Source: Micromonospora sp. WMMD980
GTDB lineage: Bacteria; Actinomycetota; Actinomycetes; Mycobacteriales; Micromonosporaceae
Direction: 5' to 3'
Length of the DNA: 64,000 nt
NCBI RefSeq assembly: GCF_029626035.1
Contig: NZ_JARUBE010000003.1
Location: 4,030,001 to 4,094,000 of the forward strand
Positions 40,518 through 48,123 of the stretch are shown here, piece by piece. Positions within the stretch are counted from its first letter, which is position 1. Every line of letters starts with the position of its first letter. The position numbers were made by a program, and so were the translations under genes. The notes beneath the pieces were generated by a model. It was not told the origin of the DNA. It worked only from the letters and a program-made list of their open reading frames with translations, and did not search any database.

Positions 40518-40564
40518 CGACGACCGACGACCGACGACCGACGACCGACGACCGACGACCGACG
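40518..40564. repeat. Heptanucleotide tandem repeat (CGACGAC)6
   Basis: Six exact CGACGAC units (40518-40559) and a partial seventh to 40564. Because 7 is not a multiple of 3, any frame through it has a 7-codon period. It lies 120 bp downstream of the expansin stop. A slippage-prone simple repeat. Confidence 0.92.
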
Positions 40565-40686
40565 GGACAACTGGACGGCACCACGACCGACACGGAACGA
40601 CTGGACGGCGGCGCCCGGGCGCCGCGCCGGTCGAGCGGTCGACCCGGAGGCCGGGTGCGGAACCTTCCGCACCCGGCCCGCGCGGT

Positions 40687-42024
40687 TCACCGCAGGGTGC
40701 AGCGCAGCTCCGCGGGCGGCTGGTTGTCACCGGAGACGACCAGCCCCCAACTGGTGACACCGCCGGCCGCCAGGGCGCCGTTCCAGGCCGCGTTCGTGGC
40801 GGTCACCCGCGCGCCGGACTGGGTGGCCGTGGCGTTCCACGCGTTCACCAGCCGCTGCCCGCCGGCGAAGGCGACCTCGCTGCTCCAGCCGGCCGCGGCG
40901 GACGTGCCGGTGTTGCGGACGCTCACCTCGGCCTGGAAGCCGCCGGCCCACGCGCCGGTGACCGTCCAGGTCGCCGCGCAGCTCGACCCGGACGGCGGCG
41001 TGGTGGTGGCGGTCGGCGTCGCGGTCGGGCTCGGTGGGACGGTCGGGCTCGGTGGGACCGTGGGGCTGGGCGAGCCCGTCGAGCCGTCCGACGTGGTGTA
41101 GGCGACCGGCGTGTACGCGGCCGAGCAGGTGCCGCCGCACGCGGCGGGCAGGGCGAACCGGTAGACCCGGCCGCCGTTGACGAGCGCGCCGGTGACATCC
41201 CGTACCCGGATCTGGAAGTCCGTGCCGCCCGCGGTGGTGGCGCCCAGGATGTACGACTGGCCCATGTCGCTGTTCATGGCGGCGGCCCGCCACACCCCGT
41301 CCGCCAGGTACTCGACGCCGTGGATGCCGTTGGCCAGGTGGGAGACCGCGATGGCCGGCCAGTAGCGTTGCGCGCCCCGCAGGAACGCGATCCGGATGTC
41401 ACCGGAGTAGCCGGGCGCCGGCACGAACGACCAGGACACCCGCCGGTTGTTCCAGTGGTTCGGGTAGAGGTCGCCGACCGGCACGCCGGCCCTTGCGAAG
41501 CGGTTCAGCGAGCCGGTGGACAGGTCCAGGTGGTTGCGGTCGTCCCGGCACCAGGCGTTGCCGTCGCCGCAGGAGTCGGCGACCACCATGGTCAGGGTGG
41601 CGCCGTCGTAGCCGTCGGCGACCCAGGAACCGTTGCGGCAGAACGGTTGCCCCGGCGCGCCGTCGTTCGTGCCGGTGCAGCGGTCGCCGATGGTCACCTG
41701 GACGAACCGGCCGCAGTTGAGACCGTTGTTCCACAGTCCCACCCGGTCCGCCTGGTCCGGCGGCAGCGGCCGGACCGGGTAGGACGTGTAGTCGCCGGGC
41801 AGGTCGTAGACGTTGAGCGCGACGAAGTCCGGAGAGTCCAGTTCGGACTGCGGCAGGCCGCAGCCACCGTACGGGGAGCCGAGACCGTCGAAGTGGGTGG
41901 CGTTGCCGGTCACCGGGGCGGGCGGGTCGTCGACCGCGAGCGCCGGCAGTTGACCGGCGACGAGCAGCGCGGCGGCGCCGGCGGCCAGCGCCGCGACGAG
42001 CCGGAGGCGGGACTGCGGGATCAT
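40687..42024 (-). CDS. Secreted bacterial expansin with C-terminal CBM2
   Basis: 445 residues. Signal peptide over residues 1-30 (RLVAALAAGAAALLVAGQ). Expansin D1, a GH45-like double-psi barrel, about 36-150: GNATHFDGLGSPYGGCGLPQ, then NGLNCGRFVQVTIGDRC and TMVVADSCGDGNAWC. Expansin D2 (CBM63-like) about 150-300 with RVSWSFVPAPGYSGDIRIAF. A Pro/Ser/Thr linker and a CBM2 (CAATWTVTGAWAGGFQAEVS to ELRCTLR) follow. Expansins loosen cellulose without hydrolysis. GGAAGG lies 6 bp before ATG 42024. Together with the GH12 enzyme it forms a small plant-cell-wall group; no CebR box is visible here. Confidence 0.92.
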   Translation of the reverse strand: MIPQSRLRLVAALAAGAAALLVAGQLPALAVDDPPAPVTGNATHFDGLGSPYGGCGLPQSELDSPDFVALNVYDLPGDYTSYPVRPLPPDQADRVGLWNNGLNCGRFVQVTIGDRCTGTNDGAPGQPFCRNGSWVADGYDGATLTMVVADSCGDGNAWCRDDRNHLDLSTGSLNRFARAGVPVGDLYPNHWNNRRVSWSFVPAPGYSGDIRIAFLRGAQRYWPAIAVSHLANGIHGVEYLADGVWRAAAMNSDMGQSYILGATTAGGTDFQIRVRDVTGALVNGGRVYRFALPAACGGTCSAAYTPVAYTTSDGSTGSPSPTVPPSPTVPPSPTATPTATTTPPSGSSCAATWTVTGAWAGGFQAEVSVRNTGTSAAAGWSSEVAFAGGQRLVNAWNATATQSGARVTATNAAWNGALAAGGVTSWGLVVSGDNQPPAELRCTLR

Positions 42025-42211
42025 GGGTTGGCCTTCCGGGCGGGCCGACCCGGGCACGGGGCGGCTCAGGAGTGGTCATGGGTGCCCGTCCATGCCCGGC
42101 CGTGCCCGCGGAGACCATGCCACCACCGCCTCCTGCGGGCTGTCAATGGCCGTCCCCGCGCCCGGACCAACGCCCTGGTGACGCAGAGCAATCGAGTCGC
42201 TACATTGAAGT

Positions 42212-43315
42212 ATGGTGCCCGTACCCGGCGGCCGGCCGCCGGACCCGGTCTACCGTCCCGTGCTGGCCGCTCGCCGGGGCGAACTCGAGGCCCTGACCCA
42301 CCTCGACGACACCGCCGTCGGCCTTCTCGCGCCGATCGTCGACGTCACCTCGACCGACCCGGGCACGCCGGACGCGCTCGGGCGGCTCCCCACCGGGATC
42401 CTGCCCGCCGTCGACGCGTCCGCGTTGCCCGACGCCCCGGAACACGATCCGGTCCGCTGGGGCGTACCGCTGGTGCCGGTGATCGGTCTCGCGGAGAGTG
42501 ACAGGCGGTTGGCGGCCCACGGCGCGGCGGCGCGGGCCTGGGCGGGTCGTGCGGTGGTCCGGCTGCGGACCGGCCCGGACCGCGCCGGGCCGGACGCCAC
42601 CACGGCGGCGGCGGAGCGGGTGTGGCGGTCGACCGGGCTGGCGCCGGAACAGTGCGACCTGTTGCTCGACGCGGGAGACGTGTGCTGCCTGGCCGATGTC
42701 CGGCTGGCCGAGCCGCGCGTGCGGCGCGCGGCCCAGTGGGCCCGGCGGCACGCCTGGCGGTCGGTGACCCTCGCGGCGGGTGGGATGCCACCGACGCTGT
42801 CCCGGTTGCCCACCGACGAACCGGTCCGCCTGGACCGATTCGACTGGATGCTCTGGCAGCGCCTGGCCGACCTGCGGCTCGGCTACGGCGACTACGGGGT
42901 GGGTTGCGCGGTACGCGACGCGGACGGCCCGGGCGACCGGTTGCCGACGCTGCGCTGGGCGGCGGGTGGCGCGTGGTGGATCTACCGCTGGTCCCGGCGG
43001 GGCGGGCGGGGCGACGAGCGCTTCGCCGACCTGTGCCGCACGCTGGTGGCCGCCCCGCACTGGCCGGCGGCCGGGGCGGGGTTCTCGTGGGGCGACCACG
43101 AGGTGCTGCGCCGGGCGCGGCGCGGCGCCGGCGCCGGCTCCGAGGTCTACTGGATCGCCTGGAGCACCTCGCACCACCTGGCGTACGTGCTGGCCACGCT
43201 GGTCGGGCCGGACCGGGAGCGGCGCGGCGACTCCTGGCGGGCCGACCAGGACGCCCCGGAGTGGGGGCGCGCCGGCCGGCCGCAGCGCCGCGGGGAGTCC
43301 CGCAGCGCCGGCTGA
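42212..43315 (+). CDS. Beta-family protein (PF14350-like)
   Basis: 367 residues. The start YRPVLAARRGELEALTHLDD and the pattern of a repeated central barrel (LLAPIVDVT near residue 38, VGLAPEQ-type strand LLLDAGDVCCL near 150, WRSVTLAAGGMP near 183, LRLGYGDYGVGCA near 222) match the Beta protein family, first named from a phage gene and found scattered in bacteria, often near mobile or defence genes. Biochemical function unknown. ATG/GTG choice: ATG 42212 is the only one that keeps the conserved N-terminus. Its stop almost touches the convergent HesB-like gene (1 bp apart). Confidence 0.75.
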   Translation: MVPVPGGRPPDPVYRPVLAARRGELEALTHLDDTAVGLLAPIVDVTSTDPGTPDALGRLPTGILPAVDASALPDAPEHDPVRWGVPLVPVIGLAESDRRLAAHGAAARAWAGRAVVRLRTGPDRAGPDATTAAAERVWRSTGLAPEQCDLLLDAGDVCCLADVRLAEPRVRRAAQWARRHAWRSVTLAAGGMPPTLSRLPTDEPVRLDRFDWMLWQRLADLRLGYGDYGVGCAVRDADGPGDRLPTLRWAAGGAWWIYRWSRRGGRGDERFADLCRTLVAAPHWPAAGAGFSWGDHEVLRRARRGAGAGSEVYWIAWSTSHHLAYVLATLVGPDRERRGDSWRADQDAPEWGRAGRPQRRGESRSAG

Positions 43316-43316
43316 G

Positions 43317-43598
43317 TCACTCCTTCTCGGTGAACCCGAACTGGACGACGCCCTCGTCGTCCACGACCGCGTCGACAGCGGTGTCGTTGAGCAGCTCGGC
43401 GGCGTCGGAGTCCAGGAAGATCCGCGCCCCCTCGGTGTCCACCACCTGGTCACCCCGCACGGGCTCGGGCACCAGCTCGATGGAGAGCGACCCGGCCTCG
43501 GTGTCCGCGGCGATCCGCAGCCCGCCCGCCTCGGCGAGGTCCTGCTGGGCGGCGAGGTCGCGGATCACCAGGACGGCGTTGTCGGTCATGGTCAGCAT
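43317..43598 (-). CDS. HesB/IscA-like protein lacking all cysteines
   Basis: 93 residues. The fold pattern is that of HesB/IscA: TDNAVLVIRDLAAQQ at the N-terminus, GGLRIAADTEAGSLSIELVP in the middle, GARIFLDSDAAELLNDTAVD and a C-terminal VVQFGFTEKE. True IscA proteins bind iron-sulfur clusters through three Cys (one in the middle, Cys-x-Cys at the end). Here there is no Cys at all, so a cluster scaffold role is excluded; it may be a regulatory or structural derivative. ATG 43598 has GAGGAG 7 bp upstream. Upstream 230 bp to the aquaporin hold no gene. Confidence 0.82.
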   Translation of the reverse strand: MLTMTDNAVLVIRDLAAQQDLAEAGGLRIAADTEAGSLSIELVPEPVRGDQVVDTEGARIFLDSDAAELLNDTAVDAVVDDEGVVQFGFTEKE

Positions 43599-43843
43599 GG
43601 CGGAACTCCTCATGGCTGGGGTGCGAAGGCTCGCGGGCGACTCGGCCCGCGCGGTCGGCTCGCGACCGGAGGAAGCGGACGAAGCGGTGTTCGCCGCACG
43701 GAAGGGGGGCGGTCGGACGGCCCCTCCCCACCCACCGTGCCCGCTGCCGGTGGATCCGTCAAATAGAGCAGGATGATCGGCTGCGGCCGGCGTGAACAGG
43801 CGTTTCCCCCTCCGGATGGCCGGCGGCTCCCTAAGCTCGGGGT

Positions 43844-44559
43844 ATGGGCGACCCGCGCAGGTACGCCGCCGAGTTCCTCGGCTCGCTGCTGCTGACCTTC
43901 TTCGGCGTGGGCAGCGCCGTCTTCGCCCGGGTCGAGGGCGGCGTGGTGGTGGTCGCCCTGGCCTTCGGCGTCACCATGCTGGCGCTGGTTACACGATGGG
44001 GCCGCTCTCCGGCGGCCACATCAACCCGGCCGTCACGTTGGGTGTGCTGCTCTCCGGGAAGATCTCCCCACTGGGGGCGGTGGCGTACTGGATCGCGCAG
44101 TTCGCCGGCGCGACCGTCGCCGCGTTCGTGATCTGGGCGCTCACCCGGTGGGGTGACGTGGTCGACCAGACCGGCGCGCTCGGCACCAACGGGTACGGCG
44201 TGCACATCAACCTGGGTGGCGCCGCCGTGCTGGAGACGGTGCTGACGTTCCTCTTCGTCCTGGTGGTGCTGGTGGTGACCGGTCGCGGCGAGCACGCCGC
44301 GTTCGCCGGAGTGCCGATCGGCCTGGCCCTGGCCGGGGCCCACCTGGTCGGTCTCACCCTGGACGGCACGTCGGTCAACCCGGCCCGATCGTTCGGCCCG
44401 GCCCTGTTCGAGGGTGGTTCGGCGCTGCGCCAACTCTGGGTGTTCATCGTCTTCCCGCTGCTGGGCGGCGCGCTCGCCGCCCTGGTCGCACCGCTGATCC
44501 TGCGTCCGGGCACGGGTGGGCGAGGGCCGGCGGCACGGGTGGCCACGCCGCGACCCTGA
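43844..44559 (+). pseudogene. Aquaporin/glycerol facilitator gene with a 1-bp frameshift
   Basis: MIP-family channel split over two frames. The first part (ATG 43844, GDPRRYAAEFLGSLLLTFFG to AFGVTMLALV) is continued in another frame from TAC at 43990 (YTMGPLSGGHINPAVTLGVL). The normal junction ALVYTMGPLSGG needs one extra base between 43989 and 43990 (CTGGT-TACACG). Both NPA boxes are preserved, GGHINPAV and GTSVNPARSFGPA, as are six membrane segments. So a single-base deletion inactivates an otherwise intact gene, unless it is a sequencing error or is corrected by frameshifting. The intact protein would be about 238 residues. Confidence 0.85.
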
Positions 44560-44577
44560 GCCTGAGCCTGAGCCTGA
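44555..44577. repeat. Short CCTGAG tandem repeat at the aquaporin stop
   Basis: Three CCTGAG hexamers and a partial fourth. The first contains the TGA stop of the aquaporin frame, so in-frame TGA codons recur every 6 bp and termination is very secure. Confidence 0.8.
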
Positions 44578-44634
44578 CGGAAACTTTCGCTCTGGGATCT
44601 ATCCCGCAGGAAAGCTCCATGACAGCATCTCCAC

Positions 44635-46218
44635 ATGCATCGTCGTCTCTTTCCCCGGGCCCTCGCGGCGCTGGTGCTGGTCGCCACCGCGGCCACCGCC
44701 GGCGCCCCGAACGCCACGGCCGAAGCGCCCACCCCGGCGCAGACCCGGCTGCACGCGACCATCGACGCGGTCCTCGCGGACAGCCGGCTCGACGGTGCGC
44801 AGGCCGGCGTGGTCGTGGTCGACACCGCCACCGGCCGCACGCTCTACGACCGCAACGGAAACCGGCGACTCGTCCCGGCCTCCAACACCAAACTGCTCAC
44901 CTCGACCGCGGCGATGGAACTGCTCGGCCCGGGGCACCGCTTCACCACCGATGTCAGCGCCGGCGGGCCGCGCCGTGCCGGGCTGCTCTCCGGCGACCTC
45001 TACCTGCGCGGCGGGGGTGACCCGACCATCCTCGCGGCGGACTACGACCGGCTCGCCGCGCAGGTCGCCGCGGCGGGCGTCCGGGTGGTGACCGGCGATC
45101 TGGTCGCCGACGACACCCGCTACGACCGCAGCCGGCTGGGTCCGGACTGGACCTGGGACGACGAGCCCTACTACTACGCGGCGCAGGTGTCCGCGCTCAC
45201 CGTCGCGCCGGACACCGACTACGACGCCGGCACCGTGATCGTCAACGCCACGCCCGGCGCCCGGGCCGGCGCGCGGCCGAAGATCACGATGACCCCGGAC
45301 AACGACTGGCTGCGCGTCGACAACCGGGCCGCGACCGTGGCCGGCGGCGAGACCACCCTCTCGATCGAGCGGGAGCACGGGAGCAACACCGTGGTGGTGA
45401 CCGGCCAGATCGCGGTCGGGCAGGCCGCCGAGAGCGACTGGGTGACGGTCTGGGAGCCGACCGGGTACGCCGCCGACGTCTTCCGCTCCGCGCTGCGCCG
45501 GCACGGCGTCCGCGTGCTGGGCCGTACGGTGCTCGGCGCCGCCACCCCGGACGACGCCCGGCCGCTGGCCCGGCACGACTCGATGCCGCTGGCCGACCTG
45601 ATGGTGCCGTTCCTCAAGCTCTCCAACAACGGGCACGCCGAGGTGCTCACCAAGGAGCTGGGTCGGGTGCTCTCCGGCTCGGGCACCTGGTCCGCCGGCC
45701 TGACCGCGATCGGCGAGTACGTCGGCGACGCCGGGATGGACACCGGCACGCTGCGCCAGCGCGACGGCTCCGGCCTCTCCCGCCGCAACCTGATCCCGCC
45801 GGCGCAGTTCGTCACGCTGCTCTCGGCGGTCCGCGCCGAGCCCTGGTTCGACACCTGGTATGCCGCGCTGCCGGTGGCCGGCAACGCCGACCGCTTCGTG
45901 GGCGGGACGCTGCGCAGCCGGATGGCCGGCACCGCCGCCGCGAACAACGTGCACGCCAAGACCGGCAGCCTGACCGGTGTCTCCGGCCTCTCCGGTTACG
46001 TCACCGACGCCGACGGCCGGCTGCTGGCCTTCTCGATCGTCCTCAACAACTACCTGACCTCGTCGGTCAAGGGGCTGGAGGACCAGATCGCGATCGCCCT
46101 GGCCACGTACTCGGAGAAGGAGACCGCGACGGCCCGGCGGACGGTGCCGAGCGCGCCGGAGGCGCCGCGCGTGCCGGAGGGGCGGGAGTGCTCCTGGGTG
46201 AAGCCGGTCCGCTGCTGA
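44635..46218 (+). CDS. dacB: D-alanyl-D-alanine carboxypeptidase/endopeptidase (PBP4/DacB, S13)
   Basis: 527 residues, secreted. Signal peptide MHRRLFPRALAALVLVATAA, cut near residue 29. Active-site motifs of the S13 family: SxxK in PASNTKLLTS (Ser83, Lys86), SxN in LKLSNNGHAEVLTKE near 325 and KTG in HAKTGSLTGVSG near 442. The large insert between SxxK and SxN is typical for PBP4. Trims or cleaves peptide cross-links of peptidoglycan. ATG 44635 starts immediately before the signal peptide. Convergent with the small C-x8-C-x2-H protein gene 26 bp away. Confidence 0.94.
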   Translation: MHRRLFPRALAALVLVATAATAGAPNATAEAPTPAQTRLHATIDAVLADSRLDGAQAGVVVVDTATGRTLYDRNGNRRLVPASNTKLLTSTAAMELLGPGHRFTTDVSAGGPRRAGLLSGDLYLRGGGDPTILAADYDRLAAQVAAAGVRVVTGDLVADDTRYDRSRLGPDWTWDDEPYYYAAQVSALTVAPDTDYDAGTVIVNATPGARAGARPKITMTPDNDWLRVDNRAATVAGGETTLSIEREHGSNTVVVTGQIAVGQAAESDWVTVWEPTGYAADVFRSALRRHGVRVLGRTVLGAATPDDARPLARHDSMPLADLMVPFLKLSNNGHAEVLTKELGRVLSGSGTWSAGLTAIGEYVGDAGMDTGTLRQRDGSGLSRRNLIPPAQFVTLLSAVRAEPWFDTWYAALPVAGNADRFVGGTLRSRMAGTAAANNVHAKTGSLTGVSGLSGYVTDADGRLLAFSIVLNNYLTSSVKGLEDQIAIALATYSEKETATARRTVPSAPEAPRVPEGRECSWVKPVRC

Positions 46219-46244
46219 CCGGGCCGGACCGACCGGTCGGGCGC

Positions 46245-46556
46245 TCAGGCGCCGGGCCGGTACGGGCGCGGGTCGGCGGTGGGGTCGCCCCGCTCGACGA
46301 GCGCGTCGATCTCGGCCGGCGGCAGCCCGCGCAGGCCGAGCACCCGCCGCCCCCAACGGTGCAGCCGGCACGGGTGCGGGCTGGCGTCGTTGCGGCAGAT
46401 CGTCCCGCCCGACCAGGTCCGGGGCGCGTGGACCACCACCGCCCGCACCGCGAACTGGACGTCCTCGACCGTCACGTACGGCGGCAGCGGGATCTCCCGC
46501 AGCGCGCCGCCGTCGGCGGGCTGGCGGGCGAGGGTTACGGGCGCGGGGCGGCTCAT
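46245..46556 (-). CDS. Small uncharacterised protein with C-x8-C-x2-H motif (copy A)
   Basis: 103 residues. Core: EDVQFAVRAVVVHAPRTWSG near residue 31, CRNDASPHPCRLHRWGRRVL near 55 and LPPAEIDALVERGDP near 80. The same core, with the same spacing, appears in the protein encoded at 54434-54955. The invariant Cys-x8-Cys-x2-His and the RWGRR stretch could bind a metal or nucleic acid. No membrane segment. ATG 46556 has GGAGG 8 bp upstream; an ATG 15 bp further up lacks one. It faces dacB tail to tail. Function unknown. Confidence 0.8.
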   Translation of the reverse strand: MSRPAPVTLARQPADGGALREIPLPPYVTVEDVQFAVRAVVVHAPRTWSGGTICRNDASPHPCRLHRWGRRVLGLRGLPPAEIDALVERGDPTADPRPYRPGA

Positions 46557-46646
46557 CGGTTTAGCCTCCACAGTGGATGGCCGGGCGGGACATCGAGAAC
46601 GTACGACGCCCGACCCGGCCCGCGACGGACAAACTGTCCCGATGGC

Positions 46647-46988
46647 TCAGCCGAGCGACGCCCGCATCCGGGCGGCGGTCCGCGCGGCGTCGTAGTCCGG
46701 GCCGACCCCGTCCACGATGATCGTCTCGCCCTCGATGTTCCGCGTCCGCAACGGCAGGATCTCCTGGTACGCGGGCGACGCGTACCAGGCCCGGGCCCGC
46801 TCGACGTCCGGGAACTCGACGATCACCACGGTGCCCGGCCAGTGTCCTTCCAGGACCTCCGGGTCGGCTCCGTGCACCCGGAACCGCCCGCCGAACGGCG
46901 CGAACGTCGACTGCACCTTCTCGATGTACTCCAGGATCTCCTCGTTGAGCTGCGTCGGACGCAGGTTGGCGAGCGCGAAAGCGGGCAC
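46647..46988 (-). CDS. DUF1330 domain-containing protein
   Basis: 113 residues of the DUF1330 ferredoxin-like family: FALANLRPTQLNEEILEYIE at the N-terminus, GGRFRVHGADPEVLEGHWPG near 33, VVIVEFPDVERARAWYASPA near 54 and YQEILPLR. Such dimeric alpha/beta barrel proteins are small and often linked to oxidative or degradative metabolism, but their reaction is not known. GTG start with GGGGAGGGG 2-3 bp upstream. Confidence 0.9.
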   Translation of the reverse strand: MPAFALANLRPTQLNEEILEYIEKVQSTFAPFGGRFRVHGADPEVLEGHWPGTVVIVEFPDVERARAWYASPAYQEILPLRTRNIEGETIIVDGVGPDYDAARTAARMRASLG

Positions 46989-47090
46989 GGCCCCTCCCCG
47001 GGTGACGGCGCCGGCGGACCGGCGCGGCAGGTGTCACCGATTCTGCGCGGACGAGCCACGCCGGGTCGATTACCCGGGAGGTAACGGCGG

Positions 47091-47969
47091 TCAGCGCAAC
47101 GCGACGGCCTGGAGGCTGACGTTGCCGCACTGCCCGAGGGACTCTTCGACGGTCCAGCTCAGCAGCAGCTTCACGCCGCGCGGCGCCCGGAACCGGACGG
47201 TGAAGTCGGCGGTCATCGCGGTGTGCGGGTCCTCCATCCGGAGGGTGCTGGCCGGACCGCCGGCCACCCGCACGTCGAGTCGGCCGCGGGCCATCCAGAG
47301 CCCGGCGTAGAGGTGCACCGTGCGCGGTTCATCGTTGCCGGTCACCGCCAGCCGGAAGCCGTTGCCGCGGTCGCAGGTGTAGACCCCGGACATGGTGCCG
47401 CTGGCCGACGCCACCGGGACGCCGTCCCGCCAGGCGTACTCCTCCGGGTTGTTGCTGAAGCTCTCCCGCTTGCCGCGGCCGCCCTCGTCCCGGATCTCGC
47501 CGGACCCGCCGCGCTTGCGGACCGGCCGGTCGGCGCCGAGCAGCCCCCACTGGACCCAGTCGACGGTGCCCACGGCGGTGAGGTCGACCCGGGCGGGCAC
47601 CTCGGCGCGGCTGACCGCGACGGTCGGCGGCGCCGCGGTGGTGGGAGCCACGGTGGACGGTGTGGGGCTCGGCGACGGCGGACGCTGGCGGGGACGCAGA
47701 CCCGGGGTGGCGACCGCGCCGTCGCCCTCGCTGGGCAGACCGACCCGGCCGGTCGGCGCCACCGGCAGCACCGCGCTCTCCTCGCGGGGCGTGTCGTGCC
47801 GCTCGGCGCCCAGATAGGCGACCAGCGCCGCGAGGCAGAGGAACGCGACCAGGCCCTCCAGCATCAGCCGCCGCCGGCGCCGCCACCGGCGCAGCGCCGA
47901 CCGGGTGCGCGGGCGGGCGTCGCGGTGCGAGCCGGGGCCGGGTCGCAGACGGTCCTCGTCGCCCACCAC
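47091..47969 (-). CDS. Membrane-anchored beta-sandwich protein, copy A
   Basis: 292 residues. A basic cytosolic N-terminus (RSALRRWRRRRRLMLEG) precedes one membrane helix (LVAFLCLAALVAYLG, about residues 38-54). A Pro/Thr-rich linker (about 80-112) leads to a C-terminal beta-sandwich: VDLTAVGTVDWVQWGLLGAD near 127, GRGKRESFSNNPEEYAWRDG, VASASGTMSGVYTCDRGNGF, and APRGVKLLLSWTVEES near the end. This fold resembles galactose-binding-like domains attached to secreted actinomycete enzymes. The protein encoded at 48124-49344 is a paralogue in the same order. GTG 47969 or 47966; GGAGGT touches them, so a later start is possible. Confidence 0.75.
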   Translation of the reverse strand: MVGDEDRLRPGPGSHRDARPRTRSALRRWRRRRRLMLEGLVAFLCLAALVAYLGAERHDTPREESAVLPVAPTGRVGLPSEGDGAVATPGLRPRQRPPSPSPTPSTVAPTTAAPPTVAVSRAEVPARVDLTAVGTVDWVQWGLLGADRPVRKRGGSGEIRDEGGRGKRESFSNNPEEYAWRDGVPVASASGTMSGVYTCDRGNGFRLAVTGNDEPRTVHLYAGLWMARGRLDVRVAGGPASTLRMEDPHTAMTADFTVRFRAPRGVKLLLSWTVEESLGQCGNVSLQAVALR

Positions 47970-48123
47970 ACCTCCGCTTCGTGTAGCGCTGCGCCGTTCG
48001 GGAGCGGCCGGAGCGCGACGGGCTTCACGGTGTCACCGGCCGGCCCTTTGCGCCATATGTGAGCCGACGGGCGTTTCCAGTTCGTTACCAAGCGGTAGTC
48101 GGGCGCACCGCTCGCGCGGGCGG

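Larger units (their letters stand above)
39994..40686. other. 693-bp region without an intact gene
   Basis: Between the unknown gene and the expansin gene. The middle (40161-40448, minus strand) looks like the C-terminal part of a decayed coding sequence with frame changes. The right part carries a heptanucleotide tandem repeat at 40518-40564. The rest shows no convincing gene, RNA or promoter; CCGATCACGGACAG lies near 40121 without clear meaning. Confidence 0.6.

Noticed and set aside
40402..42501. Long plus-strand frame through the heptanucleotide repeat and expansin gene
   Set aside because: It is antisense to a protein with a signal peptide, expansin domains and CBM2, and its own translation is low-complexity.
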